Part shown: positions 1 to 10,598 of the stretch, one piece after another
Layout of the letters: every line of letters begins with the position of its first letter
Position numbering within the stretch: position 1 is the stretch's first letter
Origin: Aquarana catesbeiana
Lineage: Eukaryota > Chordata > Amphibia > Anura > Ranidae
Direction: 5' to 3'
NCBI RefSeq assembly: GCF_042186555.1
Contig: NC_133328.1
Coordinates: 330,206,539 to 330,270,538, forward strand
DNA length: 64,000 nt
Position numbers and translations under genes: made by a program
Notes under the pieces: model-generated
The model's database searches: none
Seen by the model: the letters and a program-made list of their open reading frames with translations, nothing else
What the model was told of the DNA's origin: nothing

Positions 1-281
1 TAAACCCCCCTCCTATCCAGACCAATTTTCAGCTTTCGGCGCTGACGCACTTTGAATGACAATTGCGCGGTCATACAACACTGTACCCAAATGAAATTTT
101 TATCATTTTTTCACCACAAATAGAGCTTTCTTTTGGTGGTATTTGATCACCTCTGCGGTTTTTACTTTTTATTAAAAAAATTTTAAAAACTGATTTTTTT
201 TTTAAAAAAAAAGTTTATTTTTTTATATTTTGTTTTAAAAAATTTTAAACGGGTAATTTTTCTCCTTCATTGATGTACGCT

Positions 282-570
282 GATGAGGCGGCAGTGATGG
301 GCACTGATAGGCGGCAGTGATGGGCACTGATGGGTGGCAGTGATGGGCACTGATGGGTGGCAGTGATGGGCAGCACTGGCAGGTGGCACTGATTGGCACT
401 ACAGGTGGGCATTGATAGGTGGCACTTGTGGGCACTGATAGGTGGCACTTGTGGGCACTGTTAGGTGGCACTGTGGGCACTGTTAGGTGGCACTGTGGGC
501 ACTGTTAGGTGGCACTGTGGGCACTATTAGGTGGCACTGTGGGCACTATTAGGTGGCACTTTTATTGGGT
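282..570. repeat. Minisatellite, about 20-24 bp unit (GGCACTGATGGGTGGCAGTG type)
   Basis: Variants of GGCAGTGATGGGCACTGATG and GGCACTGTGGGCACTGTTAG recur head to tail about a dozen times. The Cys/His-rich open frames on the minus strand here are by-products of the repeat. A related unit (CATTTGATTGGCACAGT) forms the array at 61365-61560. Confidence 0.85.
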
Positions 571-699
571 ACTGATGAGGCAGATGTGCCTCTTCCACTT
601 GGGGACCGATGTCCCTCACATCCGATCCGGTGATCGGCTTTTTTTTCTACTCGCGCTGTCAGCGTGAGTAAAAAAAAAAAAACGATTACCGATCTTTTG

Positions 700-945
700 T
701 TTACATCATGTGATCAGCTGTCATTGGCTGACAGCTGATCACATGGTAAGGGGCCGGGACCGGCCCCTTACACAGATCGGTGATCAGCCGAGTCTCAGTG
801 ACTCGGTGATCACAACGCGCCCGGCGCGCGCCCTGCAGGGCGCGCGCAGGGAGCGTGCACAGGGGAGGACGTCATATGACGTCCTCCCGGGAATGTAGGT
901 CCGCGCTGTAGCCGTCATTCGGCTATAGCGCGGATGCCAGGTGGT
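700..945. other. Run of consecutive perfect or near-perfect palindromes
   Basis: At least five separate inverted repeats lie end to end. They include one around TGATCAGCTG (709-740), a GGGGCCGG/CCGGCCCC arm pair (about 749-768), GCGCGCCCTGCAGGGCGCGC (about 824-843), GAGGACGTCATATGACGTCC (about 865-885) and a CCGCGCTGTAGCC/GGCTATAGCGCGG pair (901-933). They make up the subterminal part of the TTAA element. Their role is unknown; they may bind transposase or only reflect fold-back origin. Confidence 0.75.
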
Positions 946-949
946 TAAA

Positions 950-1635
950 GCTCAGGAATAGTAGAAAGAATGAACAGAACAATAAAAGACAAAATAAGAA
1001 AGGCCACAGGAGGAACCTTTGCCAACTGGAAAAAGGTCATCCCAGCAGTCCTGGCAGAAATAAGACCCCTTCCAAAACAACGGGGTATTCACCTTTTGAA
1101 GTTTTTATGGTAGACCTTTCCCCACCCCATGGGCCAGAGCACCTTTACTGATAGAAAAGATTTAAACTTAATACAGGAAGAATATGTAAGAAAACTGGTT
1201 GAAACATTGGATACAGTCGAAAGAAATGTTGCTCACACCTCTTTTTCTTCACAGGAAGCTACTCACCCCTTCAAGGTCGGAGACACCATGGTGGTCCAAC
1301 AGCTGAACAGAAATAAGAAGCAAGAGTATCCCTTTGGACCTCCTACCACAGTGGTTGCAGTGACCAGAACAGCCATCCTAGTGAAAAACAGACAGTCCTG
1401 GATCCATGCCAGCCGAGTAAAAAAGGTTGCCCAAAGCCCTAGGAGCAGGAAAGAGACCTTGGATAAAGGAGGCCCTCAAGCAGAAGTCCAAGCAGATGAA
1501 GGAGGAGTTCCTGGGAAAGTAGGTCCGGCCAGAGAAGATGACCTTGCTTATTTCACCACAGACTTCTGGCAAGGCATTTTGCCTCCTGATCCTGATCTCT
1601 CTGATAGTGTTCCTGTCCACCTGGATCATCACTAA
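950..1635 (+). pseudogene. Retroviral pol, integrase C-terminal region (broken)
   Basis: The first part (about 955-1115) translates to a segment with VERMNRTIK, typical of the end of the integrase catalytic core in gammaretrovirus-like elements. It is followed by an in-frame stop near 1112. An open frame from 1129 to 1635 (168 codons) continues with HPFKVGDTMVV and WIHASRVKK, the usual form of the small beta-barrel integrase C-terminal domain. The last 35 codons are highly polar and overlap the env start in another frame. No catalytic residues are included, so the fragment cannot act as an integrase. Confidence 0.8.
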
Positions 1636-2463
1636 CTGTTTCTACCACCCTGAAGATTTGGGTGCAATTAAAAGTATCTGTGGGAACACACACACACAAG
1701 AACACTACAGTGACACAAGCTAGAACAAAGAGAAATTGGAGATAGTTTTACTGATAAGATGCTTTTGCTAAAATTTAAGAATGCTTATGCTCAAAAATCA
1801 GGGTATGAAGAATGTTGGATATGTAGCAAATTACATCCTAGCACTGCCTGAATTCCTCTTTTGGCTGTACCTTTAAATATTTCCTCCTTCCTCAAGGAGA
1901 CTCCTCCTGTCTTCTTAACTAACATATCCACTCTTTACATAAACAACACTGTTACCTTTCCAATAGCAGGTAAAAGTAATTCCCCTGATTGGTGTTTTAA
2001 TTTAGGGAATGAGACACAGACTAACCCCCCCATTTGTAGCAGGTCAATCTTTAACATCTCCATGTGCAAATGCAGGGGCAGAGCCAAGGATGCCTGCTCA
2101 CTGTTTCAAGTATCTGACCCAAAGCTAAACCGTACTTTGCATAACTTTTCCTCCCTCTCTGACAATGTATGTGATATATTCCACCAATTTATAATCGCAA
2201 CACAGGACAAGTACACTCATGAGATTGTCGCTAAGAGGCCATTTGCATTAGGACAAAGTATCTATGTATGTTGTAGTAAAGTGTGTTATCCCTGGGTGCC
2301 CCTCCATGTTAAGGGATGGTGTTATCTTGCATCCTTGGTACCTGTCATGGGAGTGGTAGGGGATGATAAAAGGGGGCATCCCCTAGAGGCCGCTATACAC
2401 CCCAGGTACCCCCTCAAACACCGTGACAAAAGGGAATTGTTCTATAAACAAGATATGGCCTAG
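1538..2463 (+). pseudogene. Retroviral env, leader and surface subunit (broken)
   Basis: A frame opening at 1538, overlapping the pol end by about 100 nt, has a strongly hydrophobic stretch (about 1573-1623) followed by a short ectodomain. This is the normal place and form of an env signal peptide. That frame closes at 1723. A second frame, 1861-2463 (about 200 codons), is Cys-rich with several N-x-S/T sites and ends in a basic motif (KHRDKR) like the boundary between surface and transmembrane subunits. It then stops at 2461-2463. The pieces lie in different frames with stops between them, so no functional protein is predicted. Confidence 0.7.
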
Positions 2464-2948
2464 GCATGGTTTCCTTCTTGAACTGGATGGGGTATAGAAA
2501 CGATGAAAAGGTTGAACAATTATTCAAGTATATTGGATGAGATAACATAGAAACTAGAGCAATTAGAAAACAGCTAGAACTACATGAGTTGGCTATAGAA
2601 AGCATAAGTGCAGCTCTCATAGGTTTATGTGAAATGACTGAGGACTACGAATGCTGTACTTGGATCTCTAACACAAGTGTCAAGGTGCCTGACTACTATG
2701 ATATTATTGCACAACACCGAAAAGAAGTAGGCCAGCTCCAGCAGGAAGCTAGGGACATTGCTAAAAGATGGAGTCCATTTGACAATGCAGGATTTGGGTT
2801 TGGAGGTGTATTTTCATGGTTAAAAGACATTGTCCTTGTCATTGTTATGATATTTATCCTTGCTCTGATTCTTTACCTCTGTTTTAAGTGTTGTACCTGC
2901 ATAATTGCAAGCATTCAATCTCCTGATTGTCAATCAGTTGGGATTTGA
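2464..2948 (+). pseudogene. Retroviral env, transmembrane subunit (broken)
   Basis: The open segment 2589-2948 contains a Cys-x7-Cys-Cys motif (about 2629-2663), a heptad-like stretch, and a long hydrophobic span (about 2830-2885) followed by a Cys-rich cytoplasmic start (CFKCCTC). This order matches a retroviral transmembrane subunit. The region 2464-2588, where the fusion segment and first heptads should lie, has stops and a frame change relative to the preceding piece. The family is only inferred. Confidence 0.72.
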
Positions 2949-3256
2949 TGACCTGCGGCTGTAATGCCTTCTATGTGGGAAAAACAAAACGCCCTTTTTT
3001 TCACCGTATTAGAGATCATGTCTTTCTGGTATGTAAAAAAAAGATAGAGACACCCATTAGCTGGCACATGGGTCTCTTCCATCAATTTGATGACACTATG
3101 ATGCACTTTGTAGCCCTTGAACACGTTCCCTCTGATGAAAGAGGAGATAATTATGATCAGATCCTATTACAGCGTGAGGCCAAATGGATCTCCAATCTAT
3201 GTGCTCTCAAATACCCTGGCCTTAATGATGCTCTCAGTTTTAAGCCGTTTCTTTAA
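2942..3256 (+). pseudogene. Penelope-like element, GIY-YIG endonuclease C-terminal fragment
   Basis: About 105 codons include CGCNAFYVGKTKRPF, RIRDHV, ALEHVP, LLQREAKWI and PGLNDALSF. This is the GIY-YIG endonuclease domain that ends the single ORF of Penelope-like retroelements, including the closing PGLN..FKPF pattern. The reverse transcriptase that should precede it is missing: the upstream neighbour is the env remnant, so the copy is 5'-truncated near 2945. The frame is open to its natural stop at 3254-3256, but with no RT and no start this is a dead fragment. Confidence 0.85.
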
Positions 3257-4394
3257 ATTGTGTTTTTTTTTTCTATTGCTTTGAGCCTTGCTCAATACTT
3301 CTCTCACAGTTTTCAATATCAATATTGTGAAAAATTGTCTTACATATAATATATACACTTTCTTAAACATGTGATATATATTTAATTTATCATTGATTAT
3401 CTTATATATAATTTATTAGATTTGATTTGATGATTTGTTCAGTTCATATTATTGCATGACTCCATTTACAATAAAGGATTGATCCCTCTCTCCATGTTTT
3501 GTCTCCTCCCACTTTAAGCCTCCTTTATTTTTTATTTTTAAGCTTGCACGGACACCCAGGGCACTTGCGGTGTTGGTCCACAATCAATGACCCCCGCCAT
3601 TTGTGCCTTTTGTGTGTTACTTCGCTTGTTTCTACCCCCCAGCATATTTTCCAGCCCTTTTGTTGCTTCGAGGTATGATTCCGCGATTGATGTGCAATCG
3701 ATCCAGTCTCATACTTTCTTCTGCTTTTCTGCCCCCTTTCCATCTCTTATGGGCAAAGTATTTTTAAACATGGCGATCAATGGCTGTGCGTCATTAGCGC
3801 AGCTCCTGATGCCTTGTTTCCATGTGCGGGCGCATGCACAGTGACACCCCTTCTATGTCCGTGGCGCGGCAGTGATGTCAGACGCTGCCACGCCAGAGAC
3901 TAATACAAATACGGGGAATCTTCCTTCTTTCCCCATCATTCCTCTGCCGGACACATTAGAGATTAGACAGAAGGAACCTTCCTTCCTTGTTGGTTCCTTC
4001 TAACCTCTGGCCATTTTTCATGAAGGTAGGTTTATATTGCGCTGCGGCTTTTGCTTGATTTCTTCATTATTTGATACTTTAATTCATTCATGTATGTAAA
4101 ACTAATTTAATTATATTTTAATTATATTTCATTTTTCTGGTTATCATTGCGGTCTAGGGTCTGACTTGGATTGAGTGAGTGCTGCTTTCTCCCTCTCCAG
4201 GTCTCCCCCAGCACCTTTGATACACTACGTTTTATCTACTTTATGCATCCTGTTTACGAAGTGATTCTGTCCAATTAACACTGTGGATGTGACTATTAGA
4301 CAATATTGATTCTACAAATCAATACTGCTGAGGTAACTCTCAAAAACAACTTTCTTTTAATTTGATATAACATTATCCAATTATTTATATACAA

Positions 4395-4395
<1 letters not shown>
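3257..4395 (+). other. Penelope-like 3' tail and adjoining non-coding repeat
   Basis: AT-rich 3' sequence with an ACAATAAAGG signal near 3470 follows the GIY-YIG stop. From about 3480 to 4260 there is a more GC-balanced stretch without a credible gene. It could be part of the Penelope pseudo-LTR, but I cannot show a repeated partner in this window. No other feature is seen up to the TA repeat. Confidence 0.4.

Positions 4396-4396
<1 letters not shown>

Positions 4397-4448
<52 letters not shown>
4397..4448. repeat. (TA)n microsatellite
   Basis: About 25 uninterrupted TA units. Confidence 0.97.
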
Positions 4449-4449
<1 letters not shown>

Positions 4450-4749
4450 CCATTAATTCCACCTTCATTGGTCCTTTCCTTATCAGCAAGGACTTTGCCA
4501 ATTTTGATCGCCCTTGTATTGTCTCTGCAAAAGTTTATGTGAGGCCTGAAGTTATAGGGGGAGGCAACTCATGGATTAGACCCCAAAATGTCTGCGATTT
4601 TCAGCTCTAAGTGAAACCTATTGAAATAAATTTCTAGGTAAGGTTCATCTCTATATAGTAGTTCAACATATTTTTTTCTTATATGAAACATAAGTTTTAT
4701 GTTTTTATACACTGTTTTTGTAATATCAAATACAGTCTATATCTATATA

Positions 4750-5035
4750 TAGAAGTTACATAGTTACATAGTTACATAGTTAGTAAGGTTGAATAAAGAC
4801 ACCAGTCCATCCAGTTCAACCTGAGTGAGTGTGTGTCTACAACCCTGACCCTTGTCCCTAACCCTGTACATCGCACACTCACATCAGTCCCTACCCTCAA
4901 TCCAAGGTCCCCATTCATATACTAGGGCCAATTTTGGACAGAAGCCAATTAACCTACCAGCATGTCTTTGGAGTGTGGGAGGAAACCGGAGTACCCGGAG
5001 GAAACCCACGCAGGCACAAAAGTTCCCTTTTGACT
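4750..5035. repeat. Dispersed vertebrate repeat with conserved GGGAGGAAACCGGAG core
   Basis: A short GTTACATA tandem (4755-4780) leads into a non-coding repeat with GTTGAATAAAGACACCAGTC and, at about 4972-5010, TGTGGGAGGAAACCGGAG followed by ACCCGGAGGAAACCCACGC. I recognise this core as widespread in fish and amphibian genomes but do not assign it to a family with certainty. The open frame across it is incidental. Confidence 0.6.
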
Positions 5036-5075
5036 AATTGAAAAACTATGTATATCTTCTTAATGCTGTATTCAA

Positions 5076-5640
5076 TATTTTTTTTTTTTTTTAAACAAAA
5101 AGCTTTTAATAATGTTTGAAAATAACATTAGTACAATAACATTTGTACATAAGTTTCATATAACAGTGAATAATTGACTTCATTTACTGGTAAGGCCACC
5201 AAGGTGGTTTCGTATCTGACCTATTGTTATATTGATAAATTATTTGTAAATACTCTAGCTTTGTATAGAATAAATTTGTGGACCCCTGAGAGGTGTCCTT
5301 AGATATAGATATAGTAATAGAAATGAGGAGTAAAGAGGAGGAAAGAAAATGAAATAAAAATTAAATTAAATAAATATATTATAGGAAAAATATTGGTCTA
5401 TGTATAAAAGGTTTATCTTTATGTGAAAGTGGTATATGAATCAGAATGTTTAAAAGTAATCCATGGTTGCCATATTTTATTAAAATTTTCTATATTCCCT
5501 TGTGTTGTTGCTCTGATCTCTTCCATTCCTTTAAGGAGACGTATTTCTTCCATCCATTCCTTAATTGTAGGGGCGGTGGTGCTTCTCCAGTGACTTGGTA
5601 TCACTGTTTTAGCTGATGTGATTAAGAATCTGGTGAAAGA
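5076..5640 (-). mobile_element. L1-like LINE, 5'-truncated 3' end (antisense)
   Basis: On the minus strand, 5604-5419 encodes 61 codons with SHWRSTTAPTIKEW, MEEIRA and IWQPWITF. This matches the extreme C-terminus of the ORF2 proteins of LINE A and LINE B in this window (PTIAEW..., PSIDEW...). The tail continues to an oligo-T tract on the plus strand (5076-5094), the expected poly(A). The copy is truncated and inactive. Confidence 0.8.
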
Positions 5641-5845
5641 GTTTTTGTATTTTCTCAGAGTGCAATTGGTGATATTTATGAGGCCTGAAGAAGCTCCATT
5701 GAGCGAAACATGTTGAGAAAAATGGTATTCTTATAATGATTTGCCATTGTATTTTATGGAATTTTTGTACCTTAATTGGTCTTATGCTTTTCAAACATTG
5801 TTTGAATAAAATTTCTTCTTTTTAATAAAACAACAATTCTGGAAT
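5641..5845 (+). other. Retroposon tail with hammerhead-like core
   Basis: Positions 5685-5709 read CTGAAGA, then GCTC-loop-GAGC, then GAAAC, resembling a CUGANGA / stem II / GAAA hammerhead core. About 100 nt later the segment ends with AATAAAATTTC. A second segment of the same design lies at 53130-53970 inside the hAT element. An unpaired A sits between CUGANGA and stem II in both, and stems I and III are not demonstrated. Self-cleavage is therefore a hypothesis. Confidence 0.4.
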
Positions 5846-6433
5846 CGATAATTCCTGAACATCGTTAGTTTAATACACTATTAAAGGCCCGAGGCTTACT
5901 GCCTCAAAGTCCATTTCTCTCTATTCATATATATTTGGGATGTGGTGTTATTAATTTTGGTTCTTTTTTTGTTTCACCCCTTACTATACTCTCCTGATGA
6001 TAAGGTTCTATCCTACATGAAATACATGAAGAATCATCAGGCAATCTATGCCACAATCCCAAAGAAGTACTAGAACACTGGATAGAATGTAGAGATCATC
6101 TTATATGATCTAAGAGGGGATTGAAGGCATATTTAGCTTAAGCACATCCATTTTACAATAATCAGTTTCCATTTTGTGTTTTATCCTGTACTCTATTTTA
6201 CAAACAGGTGCGTTACTGTCTATTGTTCTTGTTATCTTTTCCTAGTTTCGCTTCTCATATGATACTTCCAATTTCTCGTAAAGCACGTGATTTCCCAGAA
6301 ATGACATTGTATGTATATGTTTGCTTAGATACGGTTCATCATAAATTTTGCTTCTGTTTGATTGGACAATCTGTAATGATGTAAAAAGGGCTGTACCCTC
6401 TGAAAGCCCCCCTTTATATTTACAGAGACAGAA
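5846..6433. other. No gene recognised
   Basis: AT-rich sequence without a convincing reading frame, up to the TAA target site of H1. It may be older repeat DNA. The frame on the minus strand crossing into H1 is incidental. Confidence 0.5.
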
Positions 6434-6851
6434 TAATGCCCTGTACACATGGTCAGATTTTCCGACGGAAAATGTGTGATCGGAGCGTGTTGTCAGAAAT
6501 TCCGAGCGTGTGTGGGCTCCATTGGACTTTTTCCATCGGATTTTCCGACACACAAAATTTGAGAGCAAGCTATAAAATTTTCCGACAACAAAATCCAATC
6601 GCGTCAATTCTGACCGTGTGTGGACAATTCCGACGCACAAGGTGCCACGCATGCTCAGAAGAAATTCCGAGACGGAACAGCTCAGTCTGGTAAAATTAGC
6701 GTTCGGAATGGATATAGCACTTTTGTCAGTGCTTGGTGTTGGTGTCTCTTGTTAATTTCACATTGTATTTTTGAAATGTACCTGCCTCCTCACAAACTGT
6801 CCTTTTTGAAGGAAAACACACATAGGCAAGTATAATTGAAACAAAAAATTC

Positions 6852-6857
6852 TTTATT
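6852..6857 (-). terminator. AATAAA signal of the H1 MADF gene
   Basis: On the minus strand AATAAA follows the inverted exon-1 copy, at the same place as the signals at 17004 in H2 and 24530 in H3. Confidence 0.6.
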
Positions 6858-6879
6858 AAGGGCTCAAAACCAAACAAAG

Positions 6880-7148
6880 AGGAAGGCAACGCTGGATAAA
6901 CATCAGAAATTGGTGAAGCCTTTGACCCCCAGGGCACACATCAATTATTTTACAGCAAAATTGGTGGCCTGAGGAGTCCATATATAAGGCAGTGCAGTCT
7001 GGTCCAGAAGTCCAAGAGATCATGAACAGCAGCAGATGACATGTATGTCCCAAGGCTGTGGTCATACAAGAGCCTGCATCTTTTGCCAGACCAGACTGAA
7101 CCCAGGTCATCACTCTCTGGTCTTCCTTAGACGCTTCCTTCCATGCTG
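6880..7148 (+). repeat. Inverted copy of MADF exon 1 in the 3' end of the H1 MADF gene
   Basis: Read on the plus strand this segment follows MADF exon 1, which lies on the minus strand at about 7765-8035. Shared blocks include TGGTGGCCTGAGGAG, GCAGCAGATGACAT and CCAGACTGAACCCAGG. It is the H1 counterpart of the arm at 24251-24520 in H3 and lies in the same relative place, so it pre-dates the split of the copies. Confidence 0.8.
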
Positions 7149-8124
7149 TGGCTCTGGTGTTGGAGGTGTGGCAGGAGGAGGAGTAGGACCTAGAGGAAGA
7201 GAAGGAGGAGGAGGAGGACCTGGAGGAGGAGGAGGACCATGGGTGAGCTGACAAATGTGGGTTTCACATGTGAGTTGGCCCCTCAACCCCTTATTTAGAG
7301 CTTCCAAAATTACAAACTCACATAATAGTTGTTGGCCCTCCTCCATCTGCATCATTTTGCAGGCAGTTAGCTCTGCAAAATCATCTTCCACACTGTGGGG
7401 TGTTCTGAGGGCCTCAGTAGCCTTCCAAAAGAGACCTATTGCAGCCTCCTCCAGGTTACTCCTCTTCCTGCCACTTTTTCTTTGAAGACGGAGAGGAGGG
7501 ACCTGGGTATCGGGCAGCCTGCTTGGCCCGGCTACCTCCTGGCTGAGACTTTCCTGTGTATAAAAAAGGGACATGGTTTTAGTTTTTGCTTCATCAATCA
7601 CAATCAAAAATTAGTACTCCAAACTAACATATATTTAACATTATTGATTGGACAACCAGAAAAATTTAGAATGCTATACCTGGCTCAAGCTGGGCTCCTC
7701 CACATGTTGCTGCCTGGAAGGCCCAGGTTGGGAGTCAGAAACCTTAGCTGGGGGGAAGGAAGCGTGGAAGGAAGAGTGGAGAGTGCTGGCCTGGGTTCAG
7801 TCTGGCCTACCAGAAAATGCAGCCTGTCATAGTACCACAGCCTGGATACATAAATGTCATCTGCAGCTCCTGATCTCTAGGAATCCTGGACCTTCTTGTG
7901 CTCCCTTAGATAAGTGCTCCTCATGCCACCAATTAGGATCTTCAAATAGGTGATGTCTGCCATGGGGATCACCAGCTTCACAATTTCCAGCAAATTATCC
8001 AGCGCTGCCTTCCTCTTTGTTCGGTTCTTATATTCGGGGTGGTTTACCTGCCACAGGCAGGGCAGCTCCCTGAACATATCTATGAAGATTGGCATAAAGT
8101 CCTGATCATTGACTAGATCCATTT
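7120..8124 (-). pseudogene. MADF-domain accessory gene of H1 (broken)
   Basis: Two exons on the minus strand, as in H3. Exon 1 (8124 down to about 7690) starts MDLVNDQDFMPIFIDMF and follows the MADF domain, but a TAG replaces a sense codon after KVQDS near 7878. Exon 2 (about 7553 down to 7120) is open: it begins after the acceptor with ESLSQEVAGPSRLPD, has the helical LLCEFVILEALNKGL region and the Pro-rich stretch, and ends near HGRKRLRKTRE. The premature stop removes the second half of the DNA-binding part. The intact homologue is at 23243-24277. Confidence 0.8.
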
Positions 8125-8312
8125 TCACTGCAAGACATAACACCAGACAAACCCTAATGTCAGCCTAAAGTCTTATAAACTTGTCTAAATACAGGCCTCA
8201 ATCTAGAAGCAGTATAGGCCCAAATTTAAACCTTACCTTCGTTATCACGATCAGCGCCTCCGATACTCCTTCCTCCGCTCACAGATCATACGTACTACGC
8301 ACGCGTGTTACG

Positions 8313-8319
8313 CTTTATA
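8313..8319 (-). promoter_or_regulatory. TATA box of the H1 MADF gene
   Basis: On the minus strand TATAAAG lies upstream of the MADF start, in the spacer shared with the divergent Myb-like gene. H3 has TATAAAG in the equivalent place at 23046-23052. Confidence 0.55.
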
Positions 8320-8412
8320 TACACTGCTCATGCGTGAAACTCCGCCCGCCCCTGACGTTCTTTATAGTCCATTCCCTGCCCCTTCTCGTTCGGCGCAGTG
8401 GGGGAAGAGCAC

Positions 8413-9677
8413 ATGGCGGAGACACAGCAGGTGTGTGCTAATTACAGCAACGAGGAGGAGGAAAGCCCGGAGCCAGAAACATCCCGATCCCGGAAGAGAC
8501 GATTTAAGGCTTCAAATATGTCCTTTGGGGAGATGTTGGAGATGGTCGACATCCTGAAGAGGGCCGACTATGATAGGAAGTATGGACCTTACCCCAACCC
8601 AAATGTCAGAAAGGCCAAGATCATGGGGTACGACGATCCAAGGATCAGCTCAGGAAGCGGTGGTTGGACCTCAAATTAAGGGAGCATGATCAGTACAGAA
8701 GGATCAGGAGAGTGCTGCAAAAAAGTAAGTAGTTGTCCTGTGTTCCTATTCTTTATTTTTATTATGTTCGTGCTGCTCCATGTGCTTTTCTTTACTGTTG
8801 TACAGTTTAAAATGACAACTTTCATGTTCATTCTTCGTTCGTATGAAACATTGTTCGTTCGGCATAGAAAATACCATTGTTTTGGCCATATGCATTTGAA
8901 TACATTTTTGCTAGCCTACTTCCCTTAAAATAATTTTGGTGTCTAGATGGGTTTGTAACTAGAATGAAATGCAAACTAGATTCTGTGTAAGGAGAGGACA
9001 CTCAGCAGCTGTTTACACATCTGGACGTTGGAGCACTAGTGTGGGACACCAGAACACACATTTTATTAGGGGGTCCCACACAGGTGCTCCAGTGTATACT
9101 ATAGGGGTGTCTCCATCTGTGAAGCTTGTACAAAACAGGTAAGTATTCAATCTTGACAAAGGAAAAAAATATTTCTTTATCTTGGAACTCTGCCAAAATA
9201 GACACTTGTACCCCACTTCCAAGCAAGGTTTCATATTCCTATTTCTGCCATCAAATATTTGTGTGCTAAGTATACCTATTTTTTTTTTTACATAGGGGAG
9301 AAAAGACTCGGAGGACACCACTCATCCGAGGAGACAACAGACCCCCCACCTCATGAAGAAGGTGAAATCCCCCAAAGCCAACATGAGGAGGAGGAAGGAG
9401 ATGTGGTGGAAATAGTCACCACAACAGTTGAGTGTCTGCGACCACAGGCTCAGGTAAAAGATGGATGCTGGCATATTTATAATACATGGTGGGTTTGTGT
9501 TTCTATATTTTTAGGTGATCGTGATGTTGTGGATCCAGGTCATTTCACCAGTGAAGTGCACAGATCCTGTTCGGGGAGATCATGGGTATAATAGGGACTT
9601 GGAAAACATCCAGAAAAACATCAATGATGTTAAAAACTAAATGAAGAACATCATTGATGTTTTAGGGAGAGTTTAAA
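8413..9677 (+). pseudogene. Myb/SANT-like accessory gene of H1 (broken)
   Basis: Exon 1 opens with MAETQQVCANYSNEEEE and keeps FKASNMSFGEMLEMV and YGPYPNPNVRKAKI. A deletion and frame change after KAKIM then remove the third helix region seen in H3, and the frame ends at 8677-8679. Exon 2 (from about 9296) reads GEKRLGGHHSSEET. The donor that is GTGAGT in H3 is TTGAGT here (near 9430). Exon 3 (about 9514-9677) has a further frame change. The protein cannot be made as in H3. Confidence 0.8.
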
Positions 9678-9748
9678 ACACCTCCAAATCCCTTCCTTTT
9701 TTGTGGTATTTGGAATGTAAAATTTTAAAAAATGTTTGCCATTTTATA

Positions 9749-9970
9749 GAAAAGCCAAATTTTGAAGATGCACACAGTGTGTCAACATGTGCTATCTGCC
9801 ATCATGGGAGATCAATGTAGGCGTTTTGGGGGTGCAACCCCTTTCTCAATAATAAAGTAGCTGAGAGGAAGGGGTTTCACCCCCAAAACACATCCCTTGA
9901 TCCCCCGTGATGGCAGCTAGCACATGTTGACATTCGGCAATTTGTGTGCATCTTCAAAATTTGGCTTTTC
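9749..9970. repeat. Large inverted repeat downstream of the Myb-like gene (H1)
   Basis: The arms start GAAAAGCCAAAT and end ATTTGGCTTTTC, with internal matching blocks around CAACATGTGCTA and GATGGCAG. The arms are about 90-100 nt with a short AT-containing loop. The same palindrome lies at 21352-21573 in H3 between the converging 3' ends of the transposase and Myb-like genes. Confidence 0.85.
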
Positions 9971-10077
9971 CAGGGGTGACTTCACCCCATCTGAACGCAA
10001 TATCAAACACAGTTTATAAATACTCATGTCTGATATTGCCTTCAATTTCTACAAAAGTTGGACTTTGTAAGTCCACA

Positions 10078-10195
10078 ACACCAAGCCCCCACACAGCACG
10101 AACTCTACGAGGAGTACGTATACAGAACATGGCTAGAAAATGGTTAGCTGCTCAGAATGAAGTAACAGAACGCACTGAAAAACAGCAAGGTCTGT
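10078..10195 (-). pseudogene. Harbinger transposase remnant of H1 (start of exon 1 and 5' leader)
   Basis: The minus-strand sequence corresponds to the first ~18 codons of transposase exon 1 and the leader just before it, as at 18588-18640 in H3. It includes the start region after CTAGCCATG. The rest of exon 1, the intron and the DDE exon are missing, so the deletion joins the start of the gene to sequence just past its 3' end. Confidence 0.8.
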
Positions 10196-10598
10196 GAAGA
10201 GCGTCCTGAAAATCGGTAACGAACGAACACAACGACAAGTCAATTGTGCTCACTGCACGCACTGAAGACCAGATACAAACCCACAAGCACAAACTGAACA
10301 GCAGAAAACGATCTGAAAACCATGAGTCTGAAAAAGCGCGAATCGTCTCTTACCATACTTTTACTAACACGAGATTAGCAAAAGGAGCCCAAAGGGTGCC
10401 GCGCTTGGTTCTGAACTGCCCTTTTCAAGGCTCGTCGTACATGGTGTATGTAACCGTTCTTGCCGATCGGAAAATTCCGACAACTTTGTGCGACCGTGTG
10501 TATGCAAAACAAGTTTGAGCCAACATCCGTCGGAAAAAATCCATGGATTTTGTTGTCGGAATGTCCGATCAATGTCCGATCGTGTGTACGGGGCATAA

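Larger units (their letters stand above)
1..948. mobile_element. TTAA-ended non-autonomous repeat (left end outside window)
   Basis: The right end is GGTGGTTAA, with TTAA at 945-948, and retroviral pol-like sequence resumes directly after it. The left 200 bases resemble the outer ends of the large TTAA elements at 10850 and 30855 and the repeat at 50693-51074: all share a block containing GCGCGGTCAT and a GAGCTTTCTTTT-like stretch. No protein is encoded. The interior holds a minisatellite and a run of palindromes, listed separately. I infer a non-autonomous piggyBac-type element from the TTAA end and the relation to P1 and P3. The left terminus is not in the window. Confidence 0.65.
949..2945 (+). 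mobile_element. Endogenous retrovirus remnant (integrase end plus env)
   Basis: The order is an integrase C-terminal region, an overlapping env start, a surface-subunit-like stretch and a transmembrane-subunit-like stretch, all on the plus strand. Gag, protease and reverse transcriptase are absent, and no LTR is recognised at either side. The 5' side is interrupted or bounded by the TTAA element ending at 948, and the 3' side passes into a Penelope-like fragment near 2945. Frames are broken by stops and shifts, so this is an old, inactive copy. The gamma/epsilon-like affinity is inferred from the integrase and env layout. Confidence 0.8.
6437..10595 (-). mobile_element. Harbinger copy H1, transposase-deleted, TSD TAA
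   Basis: The left terminus is TGCCCTGTACACATGG and the right is CCGTGTGTACGGGGCA-like (inverted), with TAA duplicated at 6434-6436 and 10596-10598. The 3-bp TAA duplication and the 16-bp terminus are shared with H2 and H3 and fit PIF/Harbinger. H1 is inverted relative to them. It keeps a MADF gene (minus strand here) and a Myb/SANT-like gene (plus strand), both damaged. The transposase is reduced to the start of exon 1 by a deletion with its junction near 10078. It can only be non-autonomous. Confidence 0.9.

Noticed and set aside
245..480. Cys/His-rich open frames on the minus strand
   Set aside because: They translate the minisatellite and have the same repeat in other frames; no start context or homology.
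4852..5037. 61-codon frame over the GGAGGAAACCGGAG repeat
   Set aside because: The text is a widespread non-coding repeat; frame is incidental.
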